Positions 56,102 to 63,175 of a DNA stretch of 64,000 nt are shown one piece after another. The stretch's first letter is position 1. The number at the start of each line of letters is the position of its first letter. The translations under genes and the position numbers were made by a program. The notes below the pieces were generated by a model, which saw only the letters and a list, made by a program, of their open reading frames with translations, had not been told where the DNA came from and made no database searches. The stretch is from Thiomicrorhabdus aquaedulcis (GTDB taxonomy: Bacteria; Pseudomonadota; Gammaproteobacteria; Thiomicrospirales; Thiomicrospiraceae), in assembly GCF_004001325.1 (NCBI RefSeq), contig NZ_AP018722.1, forward strand, positions 868,001 to 932,000, read 5' to 3'.

Positions 56102-56665
56102 ATGAGTAAAACAGCGATGTTATTTGTTGGCACAACGATAGGTGGCCTTATTTTGCTACTGGTTATATTGGCGTCCTCTTACATTTCAGCAAACAATTAT
56201 GGTGCAAAAACAGAGGCTTCAATTGAGGCTCAATGGAAAAACAATAAAAATATCCTAGCTCAATACGAGCAGAAAGTGTTTGAAGTCGTTCAAGTGCCTA
56301 GCATGTACAAGGATGATATGAAGGAGGTCATTACATCCGCAATGACGGGTCGATATGGAGACGATGGATCTAAAGCTTTATTTCAATGGATTCAAGAGAA
56401 AATGCCCAACTTTGACTCTAATATTTATTCTGAAATTCAAAGGATTATTGCGTCAGGGCGTAAAGATTTTGAATTAGGTCAAACTAAGCTGCTTGATATG
56501 CAATCTCAATATGAAGCACAGTTAGGTTTTTTTTGGCGTGGATTATGGCTAAATATAGCGGGATTTCCAAAGAAAGATTTAAGTGAATTTACAATTATAA
56601 CCACTGAGCGTACAGAGAATGTCTTTGAAACTGGTATCGAAAAAGCGCCCTTAAAGTTGCGATAA
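56102..56665 (+). CDS. LemA-family protein
   Basis: 187 residues: one N-terminal membrane anchor (MLFVGTTIGGLILLLVILAS) with a short tail inside, then a helical LemA-like domain ending NIAGFPKKDLSEFTIITTER and the sequence TENVFETGIEKAP. LemA proteins are widespread membrane-anchored helical proteins of unclear function, often beside a TPM-domain protein. RBS AAAGGAT. Codon use is AT-rich compared with flanking genes. It is paired with the next gene after 17 bases. Confidence 0.78.
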   Translation: MSKTAMLFVGTTIGGLILLLVILASSYISANNYGAKTEASIEAQWKNNKNILAQYEQKVFEVVQVPSMYKDDMKEVITSAMTGRYGDDGSKALFQWIQEKMPNFDSNIYSEIQRIIASGRKDFELGQTKLLDMQSQYEAQLGFFWRGLWLNIAGFPKKDLSEFTIITTERTENVFETGIEKAPLKLR

Positions 56666-56682
56666 GAATAGGTGGCAGTGCA

Positions 56683-57756
56683 ATGGATTTAGCGTTAATA
56701 GTTTTGGCACTGCCATTAATTTATCTCATCTTTATTAAGCTCTATTTAAAAGAAACCATTACATGGACAGAATGGGCTTTGAATGTGTTTATCGTTGTTG
56801 TATCTGTCATTGCGGTGCTTGAATTTAGTAAATACATCCAGCATCACGACATTGAAATTTGGAATGGTGCCGTTGTGAGCAAGCATGATGAGAAGGTTTC
56901 TTGCACGCACTCATATTCTTGTGACTGCACAACTTATAAAAATTCAGATGGATCCACCTCTGAGTCATGTGCTACTTGCTACAAACATGATTTTGATGTT
57001 GATTGGATAGTGAAGACTACTGCAGGCAATATTAAAATTGACAGGGTTGATGAACAAGGTATTGTTGAACCTAAAAGATATTCTAATGTTCAAATAGGTG
57101 AGGCTGCTTCGTTAGAGCATCGTTTTGAAAATTATATTAAAGCTGTGCCAGAAAGTTTATTCAACGATCAAAATACGTCTATCAAATCAATAGATCGGGT
57201 TTTGCCTTTGTACCCTAAAGTGTTTGATTATTATAAGATAAATCGTGTTTTAGTGGATGCTCAAGCCATCGATGCAAAATATGTTTCGGATTTAAATGCG
57301 GCACTTAATGCTGGATTAAAAGAGCTCGGTAGTAAAAAAGAGGTCAATGTTATCGTTGTTCTGACAGATTATCCAGATGGGTTTTCTTATCGTGATTCGT
57401 TAAGATCAAAATGGCTAAATGGCAAAAAAAATGATGTTGTCGTATTAATCGGGGTTGGAGAAAATTACGAAGTAAAATGGTCGCATGTTTTTGGTTGGTC
57501 AAAAAATGAGTTAACAAATCTATCCATTTCAGAGGACATAATAAAGCTTAAAAAAGTCGATGATGCTCTTAATCTTTCAAGCGTTATTTTAAGCAACATT
57601 GAAAAATATTTTGAACGTGACTCTATGCAAAATTACGAGTACTTAAAGGATTCTATTGAGCCACCTTTATGGGTCATTTTATTAGCCTTATTTTTAGGAT
57701 TGAGCTTTTCTATTGGACTTTCAATTTACTTCCATAAAAGCATAAGATTTGAATAA
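56683..57756 (+). CDS. Cys-rich membrane protein with TPM-like region
   Basis: 357 residues, not matched to a named family with confidence. Two N-terminal membrane helices (about 2-18 and 30-48) are followed by a Cys cluster KVSCTHSYSCDCTTYKNSDG, SESCATCYK (six Cys, about residues 72-98) suggestive of metal binding or disulfides. A central alpha/beta region (NVIVVLTDYPDGFSYRDSLR, NDVVVLIGVGENYEVKWSHV) looks like the TPM domain that often partners LemA (as in YgcG), and a final helix (WVILLALFLGLSFSIGLSI) lies near the C-terminus. It is AT-rich and probably acquired with the LemA gene as a two-gene cassette. Confidence 0.65.
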   Translation: MDLALIVLALPLIYLIFIKLYLKETITWTEWALNVFIVVVSVIAVLEFSKYIQHHDIEIWNGAVVSKHDEKVSCTHSYSCDCTTYKNSDGSTSESCATCYKHDFDVDWIVKTTAGNIKIDRVDEQGIVEPKRYSNVQIGEAASLEHRFENYIKAVPESLFNDQNTSIKSIDRVLPLYPKVFDYYKINRVLVDAQAIDAKYVSDLNAALNAGLKELGSKKEVNVIVVLTDYPDGFSYRDSLRSKWLNGKKNDVVVLIGVGENYEVKWSHVFGWSKNELTNLSISEDIIKLKKVDDALNLSSVILSNIEKYFERDSMQNYEYLKDSIEPPLWVILLALFLGLSFSIGLSIYFHKSIRFE

Positions 57757-57827
57757 ACGTCTATTATAAACGGTAGCGCTTAGAATCATCATGCAAGTGC
57801 AACACTAAATAAACAGTTTCCTTTTAC

Positions 57828-57868
57828 AAAAACCCATATGACCAGGCCTGGTCATATGGGTTTTTTTT
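57828..57868. terminator. Terminator built on the 38-base palindrome
   Basis: A perfect palindrome, AAAAACCCATATGACCAGG and CCTGGTCATATGGGTTTTT (57828-57865), centred on CCAGGCCTGG and ending in eight T. It serves as an intrinsic terminator in both directions between the LemA cassette and the convergent export operon. Confidence 0.9.
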
Positions 57869-57896
57869 GGGATTTGTTGGGTTTATTTTAAACGTT

Positions 57897-59161
57897 TTAT
57901 TTTTGGGGTCGGGCTTTTACGCGCACGCCGTTTTCGATTTGGTCGCTGGGGTGGTTGATGAGTATTTGGTTTTGGTTTAGCCCGCTTATCACTTGGGCGT
58001 GCAGTCCGTTGTTGCGTCCAATGGTGACCGTTTGGCGTTGGGCGCGGCCGTTTTTAAGGATAAACACCGCCCAGTTTTGGTTGTTATGACCGTCACGACC
58101 TTCGCGAAATAGGCAACTGGCGGGAATTTGTAACACATCGTCTTGGTGCCATAGGGTAAATTGCGCTTCTACCCGATAGCCATCGCCCAAATTTTGCCAC
58201 TCTTGTGCGGGTGAGGTTATTTGGGCGATGACCCAAACCCGTTGTTCTTCTAAGCCCAGAGCCGACAATTTGGTGAACCCCGAAGGTTCAATTAAACGTA
58301 TTACGCCGTTAAGGGTTTGTTGGCCTCCCCAACGATTAAAACGGACGCTCATGCCCGGTTTGAGTTGCACGGCGTCGGCCGAGAGTACGTCTATTTGAAC
58401 TTCGAGCGCGCTTGGATCGCCCAGTTCTAAAAGGGTTTGTCCTCGGTTGATGGGGTTTTGACAGGTGCGCTCGACATTGAGAATTTTGCCTTTTATGGGG
58501 CTGGTGATGGCGAAGTGGGCGCTTAAATCAGTTGTATCGGTTGAGCTGGTTGAGTCGGTTGAATCGCTTGAGTTGTGATCTTTAGGGTTAATGTTTTTAA
58601 GGCGGCGCGGGCGGCTTGCAGTTCGTAGTGCGCCACATCGACTTTAAATTGTGCGCTGCGTTGATGGGCGGCGGCGGTGAGTGCGGCGGTGTTACTTTGG
58701 TCGTAGGTGTCTTGGGCGATTAGGCCTTTTTGCAAGAGAGTGTGGTGGCGGGTAAGTTGAACTTGCGCCATGTTGCTGTTGGCCAGCGCGATGTTTACTT
58801 GCGTTTTGGCCGATTCAAGTGCGGCTTGGGCGGCGGCAACCTGCGCTTGGGCTTGGGCGTAATGGCGTGCGTCTAACGCGGGTGCGTGTTGCGGTGTAAT
58901 GGTGAGCAGGTGTTGGCCTAGTTCAACCGAATCGCCGACGTTTAAGTGCATTTTGCAGGTTTCGCCGTCGATGGGGGCGGTGATAATGTAGCGGTTCATT
59001 AGCCGTGTCTGGCCGTCTTCTTCTAAGGTTTGGGTGAGCGGTGCGCGTTGTACGGTGGCTACCTCGACCCATTGGGCTTGTGGCCAAAACCCCCAAATAA
59101 GCAAGGCTACGGTTAGGCTGCTGCCAATGACCAGGCCTGGGTAACGTAAAATGTGCGCCAT
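57897..59161 (-). pseudogene. HlyD/MacA-like membrane fusion protein, frameshifted
   Basis: Periplasmic adaptor of an ABC export system, about 420 residues if intact. TM anchor (VIGSSLTVALLIWGF), biotinyl-lipoyl half (ITAPIDGETCKMHLNVGDSV), coiled coil (AQAQVAAAQAALESAKTQVN), and a C-terminal half starting SAHFAITSPIKGKILNVERT and ending QIENGVRVKARPQ. The 5' frame stops just upstream of 58523; one more A in the A5 run (T5 at 58594-58598) would give ALKNINPKDHNSSDSTDSTS, a Ser/Thr-Asp linker, and join the halves. Start at the ATG with AAGGA 7 bases upstream. Palindrome core at 59131-59140 (phase Pro-Gly-Leu). Confidence 0.82.
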
Positions 59162-59226
59162 ATCATGTTCCTTATTCTCTTTATTATCTTCTGTTTTATT
59201 CATTCGTTCAGTTATTCAGTCAGTTT

Positions 59227-61653
59227 TTATTCGTTGGCTTTTAAGGCCTTTACCATATCCAGTTGGCTTAAATTACGCCAAATGAGTAACGCCGATAACA
59301 GGGATGAGCCTATTACCACCAACGCGGCAAAGGCGTACACTTGGGCATCAAGCACCAGCGGAATTCGGTATAAGTCGCTTGCAAATTGCATGGCCAAATA
59401 GTGGCACAGTCCAACGCCAATTAAAAACCCCAGCGGAATCGCCAGTAGGGTGAGCAGGGCGTGCTCGCCCAATAAAATGTAGGCCACTTCGTGTTTATAA
59501 AAGCCTAATACTCTTAAACTGGCCAATTCGTGCTGCCGTTCGGACAGCGCAATTCGCAGACTGTTGTAAATAACGCCAAACGCAATGCTGGCACCCAAAA
59601 GGGTGGTAATAAAGGTGAAAAATAAAATGGTGTCGTCCATGGTTTGGTAAAAAGCCTTAATGGCCGAAGATTGCTCGGTCACGCTGACAATTTTTGGCCA
59701 GCCTTTAAGGGTTTGAATCAGTTGCGCTTGATGTTCACTGTCCACTTTGAGTCGCGCGCCCGATATCACGTCGCCTTCGCGCAGCAGTCGGTTTAGGTGG
59801 TGGCGCGGCAAATAAACGTTTAACCCAAGGTACTCTTTAATGGTGCCAATCACCGGAATTTGTAGGGTAGGTCGCCGACCTTCTAATACATAAACGGTGA
59901 GCATGTCGCCGGGTTTAATGTGCAGCCACGCGGCCAAATGGTCGGTGATGATAACGCCCGTGGCGCTAATGGCGGGCGTTTGCAGGGTTTCCAGTGGGTT
60001 AAAGGTTTTAGAGGTGATGGGGTTAAGGTGTTGGTCAAGCAGTCTAAATAACCCCATATTGTGTTGCCCGGCATCACCGTTGTGTTCCAGTCCGGTGAGT
60101 GCGGTGGTGTAGTGGCGATGGGCAAACTCTACTTTAGCCATTACGCTGCGAAAGCCTTCAATTTGTTGCACGCCTTGCAGGCTTTTAATAGAGTGCAGTG
60201 AGGTTGTGGCGCTGGGTTCGGTGTAAAGCACTTTAAAGTCTTCACGTTGGCTTAGCGTGTAGTGCACCTCAATCATTTTGTTGATAGCACCTTCTTGAAA
60301 CCCACCCACCATCATAATGGCGCACGCCATGCTAATGCCTAATACGGTCAGCAAGGCTTTAAATGGCCGACGTTCAAGGTGCCTAAAAATCATGCGCGTG
60401 GGTTGCGATAAGCTGTTTTGCAGCCCCAAACGTTCGATAAGCGTTGCCCGATAAAGTGTGGGGGTTTGGCCGTGCATGGCTTGCGCGGGCGGTTGTTGCG
60501 CGGCGCGAGTAACGACCATAATGGTGCCTATTACGGCCGCCCCTAAGCTGATGAATACCGCCCATACTATTAATATGGGTTTAAGTTGATAGTGCATGTA
60601 GGGCAGGCTGTAAATGTCCATGTAAAGTTGGCTCATGGCGTGCCCCATCCATGCGCCAAGGGCAATGCCGAGCAACGTGCCCAGGCTTACCATAAGCACC
60701 ACCAGTTTACTGTAATGCACCGCAAGTGCCCATGAGCTGTAACCAAAGGCTTTTAGGACGGCAATTTGTTGGCGCTCTAACGCCATTAAACGCCTAATCA
60801 CCACGTTAAGTAAAAAGGTGGCAACGCCTAAAAAAATAATCGGAAAAACGTGTGCCATTACCTTGAGCTGTCCCAACTCGGCGCTTAAAAAACGGTTGGA
60901 CAATTGATCTTTGCGCGCGTAAGCACCTTGGCCGCCATAGGGTTTTAGCAGAGTGTCTAAGCGATCAATGACCGCTTGGGTATTGGCCTGCTTGCTGAGC
61001 GTTAAGGTGACATTGTTAAACGCGCCTTGCATGTCGTATGCACTGGCTAAGGGCGCGCGTGCCATCCACAAAACACCGTAACTTTGGTAATCTGGAAACA
61101 TGGCACCTGGGGCAATTTGGTAAATGTATTCGGGCGATAAACCGGTGCCCACCAGGGTAAGCGTTTTGCGATGGCCATTAATGGTGGCGCTGAGCGTGTC
61201 GCCCGTGCTTAAGCGATGAGCGCGGGCAAATTCTTCGCTCACAATGACCTCGGTGCTGGCCATGTCCTCAATAAAACGACCCTGACGCAAATAGAGTTGA
61301 TTTAATTCGTCCGACGCCGAACTGTCTAACGAGATTAGATGCGCGCTGATGGGTTTTGAGTGGTCTTTTAGGCTTAAATTAACGTAGCTGATGACGCGAG
61401 TTTGTACGGTTTGCACACCCGGAATGGCTTGAATGCGTTGCACCAGCGACAGTGGGGCGCGTTTTAAATCGGCAAATACATCGGCAAAATGGTGGTCGCG
61501 GTAATAGCGTTCGCGGGTTTCGAACAGTGAATCGTAGGTGCTTAACGACATAATAAAAATGGCCACACCACTGGCAATCACTAGCCCAATTGCAAGGGCT
61601 TGCAAGCGCATGCCCCAGAGTTGCCGGCCTATTTTTAAATTAAGCGCGCGCAT
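59227..61653 (-). CDS. ABC transporter permease with two FtsX domains
   Basis: 808 residues: N-terminal helix, a large periplasmic domain, three helices (first FtsX core around PIIFLGVATFLLNVVIRRLM), a second MacB-like periplasmic domain and a second FtsX core (FFTFITTLLGASIAFGVIYN, SLRVLGFYKHEVAYILLGEH). Such duplicated permeases work with an ATPase and an HlyD-like adaptor in export or mechanotransmission. The start at 61653 is one base after the ATPase stop TAA; a longer frame to 61719 lies inside the ATPase gene. Confidence 0.88.
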   Translation of the reverse strand: MRALNLKIGRQLWGMRLQALAIGLVIASGVAIFIMSLSTYDSLFETRERYYRDHHFADVFADLKRAPLSLVQRIQAIPGVQTVQTRVISYVNLSLKDHSKPISAHLISLDSSASDELNQLYLRQGRFIEDMASTEVIVSEEFARAHRLSTGDTLSATINGHRKTLTLVGTGLSPEYIYQIAPGAMFPDYQSYGVLWMARAPLASAYDMQGAFNNVTLTLSKQANTQAVIDRLDTLLKPYGGQGAYARKDQLSNRFLSAELGQLKVMAHVFPIIFLGVATFLLNVVIRRLMALERQQIAVLKAFGYSSWALAVHYSKLVVLMVSLGTLLGIALGAWMGHAMSQLYMDIYSLPYMHYQLKPILIVWAVFISLGAAVIGTIMVVTRAAQQPPAQAMHGQTPTLYRATLIERLGLQNSLSQPTRMIFRHLERRPFKALLTVLGISMACAIMMVGGFQEGAINKMIEVHYTLSQREDFKVLYTEPSATTSLHSIKSLQGVQQIEGFRSVMAKVEFAHRHYTTALTGLEHNGDAGQHNMGLFRLLDQHLNPITSKTFNPLETLQTPAISATGVIITDHLAAWLHIKPGDMLTVYVLEGRRPTLQIPVIGTIKEYLGLNVYLPRHHLNRLLREGDVISGARLKVDSEHQAQLIQTLKGWPKIVSVTEQSSAIKAFYQTMDDTILFFTFITTLLGASIAFGVIYNSLRIALSERQHELASLRVLGFYKHEVAYILLGEHALLTLLAIPLGFLIGVGLCHYLAMQFASDLYRIPLVLDAQVYAFAALVVIGSSLLSALLIWRNLSQLDMVKALKANE

Positions 61654-61654
61654 G

Positions 61655-62383
61655 TTACCAGCGTATTTGTTGGGCAGCCACGCGCGTTGCGTTGACCGCA
61701 ATGTGGGTGATTTGGCCATCGGCCATGTGAATAACGCGGTCGGCCATTTGCGCCATGCTTACGTTGTGGGTAATGATAATGGTGGTGGTGCTCAAGGTTT
61801 TATTGATGCCTTGTAAGGCCTCCAATACCTGAACGCCCGTGTGCGAATCGAGCGCGCCAGTGGGTTCGTCGCACAACAACACCTTGGGGTTTTTGGCCAA
61901 CGCACGCGCCAAAGCAACCCGTTGCTGTTCGCCACCCGAAAGTTGCGCCGGAAAATGATTCAGCCGATGGCTTAATCCCACTTTGGCTAAAGCGTCTTGC
62001 GGTGGCATGGGGTTGTGGGCAATTTCGGTGACGACGGCCACGTTTTCGAGCGCGGTTAAGCTGGGAATAAGATTGTAAAACTGAAACACAAAGCCCACAT
62101 CAAACCGCCGATAGTCGGTAAGTTGCGGTTGGCCGGCGGCGGCTAAATTTTGCAGGCCATACCAAACTTGGCCGGTGGTGGGTGAGTCAAGGCCGCCCAA
62201 AATGTTTAAAAGCGTGGATTTGCCACTGCCCGATGCGCCTAAAATGACCACAAACTCACCGTGATATAAGGTTAAATCAATGCCTTGCAATGCCACGACC
62301 TCAACCTGTCCCATTTGATAGACTTTGGTGACGCTCTTTAGGGTAAAAAGCGCGGTTTGAGCAGGGTTGGTGTGTTGAGTCAT
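61655..62383 (-). CDS. ABC transporter ATP-binding protein (MacB/LolD-type)
   Basis: 242 residues. Walker [22 protein letters not shown]-loop [18 protein letters not shown], signature [15 protein letters not shown], Walker [14 protein letters not shown] and H-loop [10 protein letters not shown]. It energises the FtsX-type permease that follows after one base and the adaptor downstream. The order ATPase-permease-adaptor resembles the DevA/LolD-type exporters. The substrate (peptide, lipoprotein, siderophore or antibiotic) cannot be inferred; no TolC gene is present. Confidence 0.94.
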   Translation of the reverse strand: MTQHTNPAQTALFTLKSVTKVYQMGQVEVVALQGIDLTLYHGEFVVILGASGSGKSTLLNILGGLDSPTTGQVWYGLQNLAAAGQPQLTDYRRFDVGFVFQFYNLIPSLTALENVAVVTEIAHNPMPPQDALAKVGLSHRLNHFPAQLSGGEQQRVALARALAKNPKVLLCDEPTGALDSHTGVQVLEALQGINKTLSTTTIIITHNVSMAQMADRVIHMADGQITHIAVNATRVAAQQIRW

Positions 62384-62552
62384 GAGGCGACTTACCGAGC
62401 ATGGATTGAGTTTTAGTATAGCAAATCCAGGTTAGGCTAAGGCTTTCTAAGCCTGTCTGGCTTAGGATTTGGGGGAGATTTGGCGAAAGGCTTGTTTTAA
62501 GATAATTTTTTAAATAATCCTAAAAAGACGGGTAGATTTTGTTGGCGGTGGT

Positions 62553-62632
62553 TATAAGATGTTTATTACTGCTTATAATTGCTTATTACTAATTATAACT
62601 GCTCATAACCGCGTATGATTGCTTAGAGTTGT
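62553..62632. repeat. Low-complexity TTATAATTGCTTA-like tract
   Basis: A run of degenerate 13-15 base units (GCTTATAATTGCTTATTAC, AATTATAACTGCTCATAAC) in the gap upstream of the ABC genes and downstream of the DUF2062 gene. Slippage-prone; no function recognised. Confidence 0.5.
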
Positions 62633-63175
62633 TTATAGAGAGGTATCGGTTTTTTTGCGTTTGCGTGCGGCAATGCGTTCTTGCCAGCTTTTAACCACAT
62701 GCCAGCGCCACACAAGGTTGATTGTAAAATAGGCGACAAACGCCAGCACCACACCCACCACAAAACTGCCTAAATACAGCGGTTGCCATAAATCGCCCAG
62801 CACGTTGATTATCCAATGCCAACTGAGTTCAAAATCAATGGATTCATCGGTTTTTTGCCCTAATAAATACGTACCTATTGTGTAATTAAAGTAGAAAATA
62901 GGCGGCATGGTCAGTGGGTTGCTTATCCATACTAATGCAACACTTAAAGGCAAGTTAGCACGAAACACAATTGCCGCCAGTGCGGCAAACAGCATTTGCG
63001 AGGGAATGGGAATGGACATCCAAAACAGGCCAATAAAAAAAGCTTTAGCCACACTGTGGCGATGCAGGTGCCACAGTGCTGGATTGTGCAGCCAAGTGCC
63101 TAAAAACCCTAACCCTTTCATGGACTTGATTTTTTCTGGTGTAGGAAGGTAACGCTTAATGAATTTTCTAGGCAT
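62633..63175 (-). CDS. DUF2062-family membrane protein
   Basis: 180 residues: MPRKFIKRYLPTPEKIK start, LGTWLHNPALWHLHRHSVAK, then membrane segments (AFFIGLFWMSIPIPSQMLFA, ALVWISNPLTMPPIFYFNYT) and a C-terminal helix with a basic tail. DUF2062 proteins are small inner-membrane proteins of unknown role, often divergent from comEC as here. The start at 63175 fits the family better than 63211. It overlaps the comEC start region by 17 bases. Confidence 0.88.
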   Translation of the reverse strand: MPRKFIKRYLPTPEKIKSMKGLGFLGTWLHNPALWHLHRHSVAKAFFIGLFWMSIPIPSQMLFAALAAIVFRANLPLSVALVWISNPLTMPPIFYFNYTIGTYLLGQKTDESIDFELSWHWIINVLGDLWQPLYLGSFVVGVVLAFVAYFTINLVWRWHVVKSWQERIAARKRKKTDTSL

